A stretch of 64,000 bases of DNA from an uncultured Dorea sp. (GCA_910586965.1 CAJUMF010000001.1:85581-149580); one strand, 5' to 3'; shown: positions 16,865-25,696, counted from the stretch's first letter. Made by a program: numbers and translations. Notes: generated from the sequence alone by a model not told the origin.

Positions 16865-18872
16865 AGGTCACATTCACGGTATTGTCATTCATGGTCGTCG
16901 CTTTGCCGCCGTCGGACAGGCGGGGATGATGCAGGGCGTTGCAGGTAAGCCCGCCGGGGCTTTGACTTAAACTGTATACGCCCACCGCAGCAACAGCTCC
17001 CCGCGCGATCAGGTCGGTGGTCTTAGCAGTGAATTCTACTTCTGCCAGGTCATTGCTGCAAAGCACTGCGTCGCCGTCTTTGATATCTCGTGCTGCGGCA
17101 TCTTTTGTATTCATGACAAGGGTCATGGGTCCCCGCTTTTTTGCCTGCCTTTTCTCAGACTGGAAGATGGAATTGAGAGTATGTATGCTTGGCACGGAGA
17201 TGAGACTCAACGCTTCGCTGCCGCCATAGCATGGAGTATAATGCGGCATTGGTTCAGGCAGTCTGGGATTAACGATATAGAATCTCTTCTCCGGTGTCTG
17301 GAAATCAGTGTGGCGGGCAAAGGGCATGGAGATAGTGCCGCCCGCTGTCAATGCCATGCGTTCTTTCGTTGTCAGATGAGCGGAAAGGGGCGTAGGTGTC
17401 AGGATTAATTTTTCATACATTTCTTCTTCAGTATGCTGGAAATAACTGTCGGTATATCCCATAGCTTTTGCCAGAAGAGTGACGGTGTTCCAGTTGCTTT
17501 TTGCTTCTCCTGCTGGTTCAATGATCTTGCGGGTCGCGGCCATGGTGCAGTAGCCATAGGCTTCGTAGCAGTCGGAATGTTCGACGGAAAAGGTGGCGGG
17601 AAGTATAATATCTGCATACTGTGCTGTGTCCGTCATAAATCGTTCGTGGACTATGGTAAATAAATCTTCTCTTTTTAGTCCTTCCAGCAGGCTTTTTTGA
17701 TCACTGACAGAATTGGCCGGATTACTGCCCGCTACATAGAGGCTTTTGACGGGCATATGACCGTCTGTGCCGGTGAGAGCCATAGAGAGCTGGTTGATGT
17801 TGATTGTTCTTACCGGCTTCTCTGTGCGAAGATCCGGGCGCTGTACGGATTTCCCGTCAAAGTAGGAACCGCCGGAGGGGGTACAGCCGCACAGACCGCC
17901 GCCTGGACGTTTCCATGCGCCGGTGAACAAAGAAAGTATGGTGATCAGCCGTACGGTCATGGAGCCGTTGCCGTAGCGGGAGCAGCCGCTTCCAAGGAGT
18001 ATGGAGGGAGCTGAGGCTGTGCCGTACCGGAGCGCAAGGGCCGTGATGGTATGTGCAGGGATTCCGGTAATGTCTGATGCCCATTCGGGCGTGCAGGCAG
18101 AGAGTGTCTTTTTAAATTCTTCGTATCCCAGTCCATATTCTGTTAAAAATGCTTCGTCGGAAAGATGGTTTTTCTCCAGTTCATGCATCATGGCCAGAGC
18201 CAGGGCGCCGTCACTTCCCGGGCGTATGAGGATGACTTCGTCACAGTAAGGGGCCATCGGTTCCGCGTATACTTCTATAAGTATGATCTTTTTGCCTTCT
18301 CTTCTCGCCTGTGTAAGATCGCTGAGAGTGGGAAATCTGGTGGCTGCTGCATTGCTCCCCCATACAAGAAACAGATCGCTGTCTTTAAGTTCTCTTGGGT
18401 CCAGGCATCCGGTATTTCCCACGACAGAAGAATAGCCGTCTCCTTTGGCGGAGGAGCACAGGGTCTTTATCAGTTCGCATGTTCCCATGCGGGCAAAAAG
18501 TGCTTGTACACAGTGACGCTGTATGATGCTCATTACGCCGGAATAATAGCAGTAGGCGATGGATGATGCTCCGTCTGTCTGTATGATAGTTTTCCAGCGG
18601 GATGTGATCTCTGCGATTGCATCTTCCCAGGAAATGGGGGTAAAGGATCCTTCCCCCTTTTTACCGCAGCGTTTCAGCGGGAGGAGAATACGGTCTTTTG
18701 CATTGATTTCCTCTGTATAGCGCCGCATTTTTCCGCACAGCATCCCCCTGGAGACGGGGTGTGTCTCATCGCCTTCGGTTTTCAGAATCTTTTTGCCGTC
18801 TGTATGGACGGTAAACCCGCATGAGGCGGGACAATCATAAGGGCAGATTGTTTTTTGTGTATAGGTTTTCAT
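16854..18872 (-). CDS. Molybdopterin (bis-MGD) oxidoreductase, catalytic subunit
   Basis: A 672-residue enzyme of the DMSO reductase superfamily. An N-terminal Fe4S4 site is seen as CPYDCPASC plus a fourth cysteine in GMLCGK; then the molybdopterin domain (FLVWGSNAAATRFP, IRPGSDGALALAMMHEL, ILLGSGCSRYGNG, VAGSNPANSVSD, VHERFMTDTAQYADIILPAT) and the C-terminal molydop-binding domain (SQSPGGLTCNAL). I start at the internal ATG (18872) behind AAAGAGG. No twin-arginine signal and no electron-transfer partner are adjacent, so it is probably cytoplasmic. The substrate cannot be assigned. moaC and mog lie 14-17 kb away. Confidence 0.9.
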   Translation of the reverse strand: MKTYTQKTICPYDCPASCGFTVHTDGKKILKTEGDETHPVSRGMLCGKMRRYTEEINAKDRILLPLKRCGKKGEGSFTPISWEDAIAEITSRWKTIIQTDGASSIAYCYYSGVMSIIQRHCVQALFARMGTCELIKTLCSSAKGDGYSSVVGNTGCLDPRELKDSDLFLVWGSNAAATRFPTLSDLTQARREGKKIILIEVYAEPMAPYCDEVILIRPGSDGALALAMMHELEKNHLSDEAFLTEYGLGYEEFKKTLSACTPEWASDITGIPAHTITALALRYGTASAPSILLGSGCSRYGNGSMTVRLITILSLFTGAWKRPGGGLCGCTPSGGSYFDGKSVQRPDLRTEKPVRTININQLSMALTGTDGHMPVKSLYVAGSNPANSVSDQKSLLEGLKREDLFTIVHERFMTDTAQYADIILPATFSVEHSDCYEAYGYCTMAATRKIIEPAGEAKSNWNTVTLLAKAMGYTDSYFQHTEEEMYEKLILTPTPLSAHLTTKERMALTAGGTISMPFARHTDFQTPEKRFYIVNPRLPEPMPHYTPCYGGSEALSLISVPSIHTLNSIFQSEKRQAKKRGPMTLVMNTKDAAARDIKDGDAVLCSNDLAEVEFTAKTTDLIARGAVAAVGVYSLSQSPGGLTCNALHHPRLSDGGKATTMNDNTVNVTLKN

Positions 18873-19023
18873 AAGTTTTATACCTCTTTGCGCATGTGTT
18901 GGTTTCATGATAGCATAGGGGAGGCAGGTAAAGCAACCTTGCGATTGACCTTTTGAGGGCAGTTCTTTTAATAAAATATTCCGAGAGGGGAATGATAATC
19001 TATTATAAGATCAGGAGTGCAGT

Positions 19024-19617
19024 ATGACGGCGGAAATTATAGCTTATATGGCATTTGAACAGGATATGAAACGGCGGATGGAATTTTCACTTGTGACGCA
19101 GTGTGCGCCCTTTTTGAAAGGAATGCGGACAGCGAGCGTTCTGAATGTAGAGCAAGTGTGGGTGGGTGGATTACACCGGTTATTTGAGACTACGGATATC
19201 TCCTGGCAGATTCTTGTTGCAAGAAAAGAGAGATGCCTTGTTTTGTTTTATAGAAAGTCCGGACTTGAGAGAGTACTCTCTGTCAGGGAGGTCCGGCAGT
19301 TTTTAAAAGGATATGGTTATGAGGCGCAGGCACTTTCCCGGAGTATTGCACGGCTTTCTATGAGGATGAATCTGTACGTGGAAGGAAAAATAGATTTCCC
19401 CCATGAGCTGGGGATATTTTTGGATTATCCTCTGGAAGATGTGAGAGCCTTTATTAAGAACGGCGGGAGGAAGAGTATCTTTACGGGATACTGGAAAGTG
19501 TACCATAATCCGGGGAGGGCGCATCTTACTTTTCTGGCATATGATAAGGCGAAAGACAGTGCGGTGAATGAATTCCTGGCCGGAAAAGATATTAGTGAAA
19601 TTGTAAAGGCAGGATGA
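19024..19617 (+). CDS. DUF3793 family protein
   Basis: A 197-residue soluble protein of unknown function, recognisable by HELGIFLDYPLEDVRAFIKN followed by GYWKVYHNPGRA in the C-terminal half and by QILVARKERCLVLFYR in the middle. The family is common in anaerobic Firmicutes and often lies near metal, heme or redox genes. Here it diverges from the molybdopterin oxidoreductase across a 150-base gap, which hints at a functional link. RBS CAGGAG precedes the ATG. Confidence 0.85.
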   Translation: MTAEIIAYMAFEQDMKRRMEFSLVTQCAPFLKGMRTASVLNVEQVWVGGLHRLFETTDISWQILVARKERCLVLFYRKSGLERVLSVREVRQFLKGYGYEAQALSRSIARLSMRMNLYVEGKIDFPHELGIFLDYPLEDVRAFIKNGGRKSIFTGYWKVYHNPGRAHLTFLAYDKAKDSAVNEFLAGKDISEIVKAG

Positions 19618-19619
19618 AG

Positions 19620-19668
19620 GAAGCCGAAGAGTTATAAAAAAGAGAGACTTTGGCTTTTCCTTTTTTAG
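19620..19668 (+). terminator. Terminator after the DUF3793 gene
   Basis: Imperfect stem GGAAGCCGAAG with CTTTGGCTTTTCC followed by TTTTTT. Confidence 0.65.
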
Positions 19669-19726
19669 ATTTCATGATAAACTGGTGTACAGATTAATTT
19701 TAGAAATACAAGGAGGATACAAGTGC

Positions 19727-20575
19727 ATGAGCTATGCGGACAAAGTGTTTATAGATATGTGCCGTGACATTATTGATAACGGCACGGATACGAGGGGCGA
19801 GAAGGTGCGCCCGGTGTGGGAGGACGGTACGCCTGCCTGGACGGTGAAAAGGTTCGGGGTGGTGAACCGGTATGACCTTAGCAGGGAATTTCCGGCGCTG
19901 ACTTTGAGGCGGACGCCGATTAAGAGCTGTACGGATGAGCTTTTGTGGATCTGGCAGAAGAAGTCCAATGATATCCATGATTTAAACAGCCATATCTGGG
20001 ATAGCTGGGCGGACGCGGACGGCTCCATCGGAAAGGCTTACGGCTATCAGATGCGTGTAAAGCATCAGTATAAGGAAGGCTTGTTTGACCAGGTAGACAG
20101 GGTGCTCTATGACCTTAAGAATTATCCTTACAGCCGCCGTATCATGACGAATATCTATGTGCATCAGGACCTTCACGAGATGAACCTTTACCCCTGCGCC
20201 TACAGCATGACGTTTAATGTGACGAAAAGGGCGGGGCATGAGAAACTCACGCTGAACGGGATTTTAAACCAGCGCTCCAATGACGTGCTGACGGCAAACA
20301 GCTGGAATGTGTGCCAGTATGCGGTGCTGCTCCATATGTTTGCCCAGGTGTGCGGCATGGAGGCGGGGGAATTCGTGCATGTGATTGCGGACGCGCACAT
20401 TTACGACAGGCATATCCCGCTCATTGAGGAGCTGATAAGCCGGGAGCCGCTCCCTGCGCCCAGGTTCTGGCTGAATCCGGAGGTGAGGGATTTCTATGAG
20501 TTTACGAGGGATGATGTGAAACTGCTTGATTATGAGACTCATGAGCAGATTAAAAATATACCTGTGGCGATATAA
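19727..20575 (+). CDS. thyA: Thymidylate synthase
   Basis: A 282-residue enzyme converting dUMP to dTMP using methylene-tetrahydrofolate. The start at 19727 lies 10 bases after AGGAGG. The phosphate-binding arginines (PYSRRIMTNIY), the catalytic cysteine in NLYPCAYSM (near residue 161), LNGILNQRSNDV and HVIADAHIYDRH are all present. The usual Pro-Cys-His around the nucleophile is Pro-Cys-Ala here, a divergent form. dihydrofolate reductase follows after 24 bases, the classic thyA-folA pair that recycles the dihydrofolate produced. Local GC is higher than in neighbouring genes. Confidence 0.93.
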   Translation: MSYADKVFIDMCRDIIDNGTDTRGEKVRPVWEDGTPAWTVKRFGVVNRYDLSREFPALTLRRTPIKSCTDELLWIWQKKSNDIHDLNSHIWDSWADADGSIGKAYGYQMRVKHQYKEGLFDQVDRVLYDLKNYPYSRRIMTNIYVHQDLHEMNLYPCAYSMTFNVTKRAGHEKLTLNGILNQRSNDVLTANSWNVCQYAVLLHMFAQVCGMEAGEFVHVIADAHIYDRHIPLIEELISREPLPAPRFWLNPEVRDFYEFTRDDVKLLDYETHEQIKNIPVAI

Positions 20576-20599
20576 TTGTTGGGGAAGGGAGAAAAAGGC

Positions 20600-21100
20600 A
20601 TGAATCTGATTGTGGCGGCGGACAAGAACTGGGCCATCGGGAAGGATAACCGGCTGATGTGGAGCATACCGGCTGATATGAAGTATTTCCGGGAGATGAC
20701 GAGGGGAAATGTGGTTATTATGGGGAGGAAGACATTGGAGAGCTTTCCCCAGGGGCAGCCTCTTAAGAACCGGGTGAATATCGTGATTACGCGTAAGAAG
20801 GACTATAAGGTGAAAGGCGCGGTGGTCGTTCACAGCGTGAAGGAGGCGGAGGAGACTGCCAGAAAAGAGGCGGCAGAGTGCGGCGGGGATATCTTTGTCA
20901 TCGGCGGGGAGAGTATCTACCGCGCGATGCTTGGGTACTGCGACAGGGCGTATGTGACAAAGATTGACCATGGGTTTGACGCGGACACTTATTTCCCGGA
21001 CCTGGATGCGGACGGGGAGTGGGAGATGACGAAAATCAGCGAGGAGCAGACTTGCTTTGACTTGGAATATTATTTTACAGTTTATGAGAGGTTAAGATAA
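20600..21100 (+). CDS. folA: Dihydrofolate reductase
   Basis: A 166-residue enzyme reducing dihydrofolate to tetrahydrofolate with NADPH. Seen: NLIVAADKNWAIGKDNRLMW (substrate pocket and Met20-type loop), the acidic active-site residue in SIPADMKYFREMT, VVIMGRKTLESFP (NADPH-binding Arg-Lys-Thr), and FVIGGESIYRAML. The start is the ATG after GGGAGAAAAAGGC. It is co-transcribed with thyA. The length is normal. Confidence 0.95.
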   Translation: MNLIVAADKNWAIGKDNRLMWSIPADMKYFREMTRGNVVIMGRKTLESFPQGQPLKNRVNIVITRKKDYKVKGAVVVHSVKEAEETARKEAAECGGDIFVIGGESIYRAMLGYCDRAYVTKIDHGFDADTYFPDLDADGEWEMTKISEEQTCFDLEYYFTVYERLR

Positions 21101-21106
21101 GGTAAG

Positions 21107-22363
21107 ATGAGGATACTGAGCATTACGGCGCAGAAGCCAAGCAGCACCGGGAGCGGCGTGTACCTGACGGAGCTTGTGAAGGAGCTGGCGGTAAAGGGGC
21201 ATGAGCAGGCGGTTGTCGCGGGCGTGTATGAGAAGGACGAGGTTGAACTGCCGGAGGGAGTCGGGTTCTATCCGGTGTATTTTGCGGAAGATGTGCAGGA
21301 CGAGGGGTTCTGTGAGGGTGAGCCTGACGCAGGATTCGGGGAGGTGCACGCGGATATCCCGTTTCCGATTGCGGGGATGTCGGATGAGATGCCTTATAAG
21401 AGTACAAGGTACTGTGATATGACGCCGGAGATGACGGGGCAGTTTAAGGAGGCGTTTTTAAAGGCGGTGGCGAGGGCGGTTAAGGAGCTTTTGCCGGACG
21501 TGGTGCTGTGCCACCACCTCTATCTTCTGACGGCTCTTGTGCGGGAGGCGTTTCCGGAGCTTAAGGTGTACGGGTTCTGCCATAACACGGACTTACGGCA
21601 GATGAAAAAGACGGACCTTGAGAGGGATTTTATCCGGGAGCAGATAAGGCGGCTTGACCATATCTTTGTGCCTCAGAGGGCGCAGGAGGAGGGTGTGAAG
21701 GAGATTTACGGCGTACCGCAGGGGAGGATTACAAGAGTGGGCATGGGCTTTAACCGAAGGATTTTCCATGTGACGGGGGAGAGACCGTCGGATGGGGTCA
21801 CGAGGATTGTGTTTGCCGGGAAGATTGCGGAGAAGAAGGGCGTGGTGAGCCTGATGAGGAGCCTCTGCCTTCTGGATGTTCCGGGGAGGGAGGTTCACAT
21901 GCTTTTGGCGGGGAGCACGGGGAATGAGGAGGAGTTTCGCCTGATTTGTGAGCTGGCGGAAAAAGCTCCGGTGAAGGTGACGTTCCTTGGGAGGCTTTCC
22001 CAGACGGAGCTTTCGAGGGTTTACAATGAATGTGATGTCTTTGTGCTGCCGTCCTTTTTTGAGGGAATCCCGCTGACGGTAATCGAGGCTCTGGCCTGCG
22101 GCGACAGGGCGGTGATGACGGACCTTCCGGGCATCCGGGAGTGGCTTTTGGAGGCTGTGCCGGGGGCAGATGTCCTTTTTGTGGAGATGCCTGAGATGAG
22201 GAATGCGGATGAGCCGGTGGCAAGCGGGCTGCCGGAGTTTGAAAGGAGGCTTGCGAAGGCGCTGTCTTTGAGTGTCTGTAAGGGTGAGACGAGGCGCGCG
22301 GATGTGAGCGGCATTTCCTGGGAGGGGATTGCGGAGAGGGTGATTGGCACGGTTGCCGGATAA
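21107..22363 (+). CDS. GT4-family glycosyltransferase
   Basis: A 418-residue GT-B fold glycosyltransferase. The N-terminal domain begins RILSITAQKPSSTGSGVYL, and the C-terminal domain has IVFAGKIAEKKGVVSL and the donor-binding SFFEGIPLTVIEALACG (EX7E motif, near residue 323). The donor and acceptor are unknown. It follows folA by 6 bases and shares the GC-rich base composition of that pair, so the three genes appear to be one transcription unit that ends at a clear terminator. The association of a glycosyltransferase with folate genes has no obvious logic. Confidence 0.88.
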   Translation: MRILSITAQKPSSTGSGVYLTELVKELAVKGHEQAVVAGVYEKDEVELPEGVGFYPVYFAEDVQDEGFCEGEPDAGFGEVHADIPFPIAGMSDEMPYKSTRYCDMTPEMTGQFKEAFLKAVARAVKELLPDVVLCHHLYLLTALVREAFPELKVYGFCHNTDLRQMKKTDLERDFIREQIRRLDHIFVPQRAQEEGVKEIYGVPQGRITRVGMGFNRRIFHVTGERPSDGVTRIVFAGKIAEKKGVVSLMRSLCLLDVPGREVHMLLAGSTGNEEEFRLICELAEKAPVKVTFLGRLSQTELSRVYNECDVFVLPSFFEGIPLTVIEALACGDRAVMTDLPGIREWLLEAVPGADVLFVEMPEMRNADEPVASGLPEFERRLAKALSLSVCKGETRRADVSGISWEGIAERVIGTVAG

Positions 22364-22392
22364 CAGGGCATAGGGGATTTGAGCAGGATTCA

Positions 22393-22426
22393 GATGGTAT
22401 ATTATTCGAAATATACCATCTTTTTT
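22393..22426 (+). terminator. Terminator of the thyA-folA-GT4 unit
   Basis: A 10-bp perfect stem GATGGTATAT/ATATACCATC with an 8-base loop, followed by TTTTTT. Confidence 0.9.
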
Positions 22427-22432
22427 GGTATT

Positions 22433-22481
22433 TTTGTAAATAAATTAATTAATTTACAAATGGAAAGAAATGTGGTAAGAT
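22433..22481 (+). promoter_or_regulatory. Promoter overlapped by an inverted-repeat operator
   Basis: TTTACA, a 17-base spacer and TAAGAT form a promoter at 22453-22481. The inverted repeat TTTGTAAAT/ATTTACAAA (22433-22441 and 22452-22460), with a palindromic AT core, covers the -35 box. This is a good operator candidate for autoregulation by the HTH protein encoded next. Confidence 0.6.
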
Positions 22482-22508
22482 GAAAAAAGAATTTCAGGAG
22501 GTGGTATT

Positions 22509-23141
22509 GTGGATTATAGAAAATTATGTGTAGATATATTTGGAACGGACAGCCCTGAAAAGTTAAAAGAATTTGCGAAAAAGGCGGCAAGCTATGAGCA
22601 GCTTTATGAGAAGGGTGATATCATCAACTCCAGGAACGCCGGAAGGAAACCGAAGATTGGCAGCGAGGATGCGGAAAAGATGCGGGAAATGTATGCGTCC
22701 GGAGAAAGTGTCGGGCAGATCGCACAGTATTTCCATGTGACCCGCCCGACGGTATATAAATACATTAATATCCGGAAACGGTGGGAGGAGGATAACTTTG
22801 TCAGGGTGCGTCTGGACTATATGTATGACGATGAGCTGTGTACGGTGATTGACGTGGATTTTAAGCATGAGAAGGTGTATGTGGAAAATCAGACGGATAA
22901 GGTGCTGCTTACGGCATTTGGGGTCAATAAGAATCCGGACTGGGAGGCTTTTAATGATTTTCTGGAATCCAGATGCGTTCCCCGGACACGGTGCGGCATG
23001 AAACAGATTCTTAAGGAAAATGAACTTAACAGCTACGACCCTCTTCAGATGATTGAGAGGACGCAGGGGCGTATGGCGGAAGATCATCACTGGATACGGA
23101 TACACTATAAGGATGGGGAGGAATTGCCATGGGATGTATAA
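22509..23141 (+). CDS. HTH DNA-binding protein upstream of a HipA-like kinase
   Basis: A 210-residue protein starting at GTG behind AGGAGG. Residues about 45-95 (RNAGRKPKIGSEDAEKMREM, then ASGESVGQIAQYFHVTRPTVYKYI) form a resolvase-type helix-turn-helix. The C-terminal 110 residues (VIDVDFKHEKVYVENQTDKV, AFGVNKNPDWEAFNDFLESR, DPLQMIERTQGRMAEDHHW) resemble the small N-terminal subdomain found in front of HipA-type kinases more than a regulator. It overlaps the kinase frame by 13 bases. Best reading: an antitoxin or regulator fused to a HipS-like part. The family is not firmly recognised. Confidence 0.6.
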   Translation: MDYRKLCVDIFGTDSPEKLKEFAKKAASYEQLYEKGDIINSRNAGRKPKIGSEDAEKMREMYASGESVGQIAQYFHVTRPTVYKYINIRKRWEEDNFVRVRLDYMYDDELCTVIDVDFKHEKVYVENQTDKVLLTAFGVNKNPDWEAFNDFLESRCVPRTRCGMKQILKENELNSYDPLQMIERTQGRMAEDHHWIRIHYKDGEELPWDV

Positions 23142-23940
23142 ATATAAATTTATATCATATGGGTACGATGGGTCATTCTTCCAAGGGAAATCAGCTAAAA
23201 GGGAGAGATGGGGATTATTGGTATAAAGCGGATTACATGGGATATGAAGGACTTTCGGAGTATATGGTGTCGCATTTGTTGGAATATTCGAATCTTAATA
23301 AGTTTGTGAGCTACGATATGGTGCGTATCGTATCCTGTGAAAACAGTATAATGGATGCCGGAGCGCACATTTTTTAGGACAGGATGAGAATATCGTTACA
23401 CTTGAGCATTTATATCGTCAGTTTACCGGGCAGGGACTTTCGCAGAGACTTGCTCAGATCAGAGAGGCCAGGGATAAGATACGGTGGATGGTTGGGACTG
23501 TGGAGGATATTACCGGAATCTCAGGATTTGGAAAGTATCTTACTGCGATGCTTGAACTGGATGCGTTTTTCTTAAATGAAGACCGCCATACGAATAATAT
23601 AGCAGTGATTTATAATAAAAGGACTGACGGTTACCGGGTGTGTGAATATTTTGACCATGGACTGGCTCTTTTAGCAGATACGATGGTGGATTTCCCGCTG
23701 GGAATTGCCGTAGAGGAGCTTATGGGGTCTGTGGAGGCAAAGCCTTTTGCCAGAAATTTTGACGAGCAGATGGATGCAGCGGAGGAATTGTATGGGCAGC
23801 AGCTTTTCTTCACTTTTCAGATGAAGGATATGTTAAAAATATTGGAGCAGAGCAGAAAAATGTATTCTGAGGAAATATGCGGACGTGTAGAGAAAATTCT
23901 GCGTTATCAGATTCGGAAATATAATTTTTTTTTTAAATAA
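23129..23940 (+). pseudogene. HipA-like kinase interrupted by a one-base frameshift
   Basis: Two frames together encode about 270 residues. The first (23129-23377) has QLKGRDGDYWYKADYMGYEG, with a likely ATP-binding lysine; it stops at TAG within a run of six T. Reading on in the -1 frame from that run gives an uninterrupted continuation to 23940, with the catalytic loop LNEDRHTNNIAV and the metal-binding FDHG, both HipA/CtkA-kinase hallmarks. One extra T would restore the whole protein. The cause may be a real deletion, a sequencing error, or programmed -1 slippage on A-TTT-TTT. The upstream HTH gene overlaps its start. Confidence 0.7.
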
Positions 23941-23976
23941 ATGAGACGTTTTCCTATTTCTGCCCGTCTAATAGAC

Positions 23977-23997
23977 AGAACTTAAGAAAAAAGTTCT
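23977..23997 (+). promoter_or_regulatory. Inverted repeat before the ECF sigma gene
   Basis: AGAACTT and AAGTTCT flank a 7-base A-rich loop, about 40 bases before the sigma gene. The left arm GAACTT followed 17 bases later by CGTG could also be an ECF-type promoter for autoregulation. Either reading is tentative. Confidence 0.35.
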
Positions 23998-24034
23998 TAC
24001 CGTGCGTGCGAGTTTCAGGGGAAAGGTGGGAGCC

Positions 24035-24550
24035 ATGATGGAGGAATTGGTTGAGAGAGCCAGGCGCGGAGAGCCGAAGGCATTTACAGAGCTGATGCAG
24101 ATGCATATGCAGCCCATGTATAAGGTGGCAAGGGCGATGCTCTGTTCTGATGCGGATGTGGCGGACGCGGTGCAGGAGACGATTCTTGGCTGCTGGGAGA
24201 AAATCGGGCAGCTTAAGGAAGGGAAGTATTTTAAGACGTGGATGACCCGGATGCTGATCAATAAGTGCAACGATATCCTGCGGGCGGGGAGACGCTTTGT
24301 ATCGGATGACGGGATGCCGGAGATTGCGGATTTTGACAGGCATTTTGAAAATGTGGAGTGGAATGAGGCGCTGAAGTCTATCGATGAAAAGTATCGGCTG
24401 GTAATCATGCTTTATTATGTGGAAGGGTTTAAGACAAGCGAGATCAGCCAGATTTTGGATGTGCCTGAATCGACAGTCCGGACGAGGCTTTCCAGGGGGA
24501 GAGAGAAATTGGCGGTCATCTACGGCGGAGCGGAAAGGAGAGCGTTGTGA
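24035..24550 (+). CDS. ECF-type RNA polymerase sigma factor
   Basis: A 171-residue sigma factor with region 2 (AMLCSDADVADAVQETILGC) and region 4 (YRLVIMLYYVEGFKTSEISQ, then ILDVPESTVRTRLSRGREKL), without regions 1 and 3, as in ECF factors. It starts at one of two adjacent ATGs after AAAGGTGGG. The next gene, a membrane DUF4179 protein, overlaps its stop by one base and most likely acts as its anti-sigma factor or sensor. The target regulon is unknown. Confidence 0.9.
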   Translation: MMEELVERARRGEPKAFTELMQMHMQPMYKVARAMLCSDADVADAVQETILGCWEKIGQLKEGKYFKTWMTRMLINKCNDILRAGRRFVSDDGMPEIADFDRHFENVEWNEALKSIDEKYRLVIMLYYVEGFKTSEISQILDVPESTVRTRLSRGREKLAVIYGGAERRAL

Positions 24551-25647
24551 TGTGTGAGAAGAAGAGGATAGATATTTTAAGGGAAGAGGTTGTGATACCG
24601 AAAGAGGTGCAGCAGAAGGCGGACGCGGCATTTGAGCAGATTCTTGCAAAGCCGGGGGCAGGCAAGTTGCTCCGTCTGCGGCAGCGGCAGCGAAGGAGAG
24701 CGGCGGCAGCGGCTGTTGCGGCAGTGCTGGCTCTAAGCACCGTCGCTGCAGGAGCGGCATATCTTGAGTGGAATAAGGGGCTTGAAAAAGACTTTGCGGT
24801 TACGGAGGAGCAGAAGGGGAAGGCGGAAAGCACGCGTCTGGCTGGATTTCCGAATCTTTCCGCGGAGGATAAGGGAATCGTCGTAACTGCCCAGCAGAGC
24901 ATTGTGGACAATTACTACGGATATCTGGCGTTTAAGGTGGAGGGATTTACGAAAGGAAAAGGCAGGGAGCCGGGGTTTAATGAACTTTCCATCAAGGTGG
25001 ACGGAAAGGATATTTCCCATACTTGTGAGCTGTATGGCAAGGAGAAAATGAATAAGGTGAATGAGGACGGAAGTTTCGAGTGCCGAATCATGCTCTATGG
25101 GGATGACGGTAAAGGCACCCTTAAGGATAAGCAGATAGACGTCCGGTTTTCTGACCTTGGCGTTGTCACGGAAAAGGCAGGAGCCGCTGAGGATGTGGTA
25201 AACGGGGAGTGGGCATTTTCCTGGCAGCTCTCCGGCAGCGATGAGATTTATACGGCGGAGGTTGATGAAAAGCTTGGCAGTTCGGGAGCGGCGGTCACGA
25301 GGGCGGAGGTGTCTCCGATTTCGATTAAGGCGGTGTATGATTTCCCTGCCAGGACGGTGAAGGAAGAGGCTTTTGACGAGACTTCAGGAGAGGTGTATGA
25401 GACAGATATGCTGGATGAACCGCCGCTGCTTATTGGCGTCAGGCTTAAGGACGGAACGCTTGTGACGGACACCCAGGGAGGTGCCATGGGCTATACGGAC
25501 GGGGGAAAGAGGGTGTACGAGGAGTGCTTTGCCATGGGGAAAATCCTTGATGTGGAGGAAGTGGAGAGCCTTCTTTTTGTGAAGAAGATACCGGAGGAAG
25601 AGAGGGAGCTTACGGAAGAGGATATGTTTGTGGTGAAAGTTCGTTGA
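24550..25647 (+). CDS. DUF4179 membrane protein, probable anti-sigma factor
   Basis: A 365-residue protein. The cytoplasmic N-terminus (about 55 residues, many Arg/Lys) is followed by one membrane helix (AAAAVAAVLALSTVAAGAAY, about 57-76) and a 290-residue extracytoplasmic region. The sequence around the helix and the GIVVTAQQSIVDNYYGYLAF segment match DUF4179 proteins, which pair with ECF sigma factors in Firmicutes. ATG 24550 overlaps the sigma stop (TGATG) and sits 9 bases after GGAAAGGAG. A classical zinc anti-sigma (ZAS) motif is not visible, so the mode of sigma inhibition is uncertain. Confidence 0.8.
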   Translation: MCEKKRIDILREEVVIPKEVQQKADAAFEQILAKPGAGKLLRLRQRQRRRAAAAAVAAVLALSTVAAGAAYLEWNKGLEKDFAVTEEQKGKAESTRLAGFPNLSAEDKGIVVTAQQSIVDNYYGYLAFKVEGFTKGKGREPGFNELSIKVDGKDISHTCELYGKEKMNKVNEDGSFECRIMLYGDDGKGTLKDKQIDVRFSDLGVVTEKAGAAEDVVNGEWAFSWQLSGSDEIYTAEVDEKLGSSGAAVTRAEVSPISIKAVYDFPARTVKEEAFDETSGEVYETDMLDEPPLLIGVRLKDGTLVTDTQGGAMGYTDGGKRVYEECFAMGKILDVEEVESLLFVKKIPEEERELTEEDMFVVKVR

Positions 25648-25696
25648 TTTTGCTTATCGTAATAAATATAGGCGTAAAAATATGAAGAAAAATCTG

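Noticed and set aside
23384..23575. Separate 63-residue gene inside the kinase region
   Set aside because: It is in the wrong frame relative to the kinase motifs and has no RBS.
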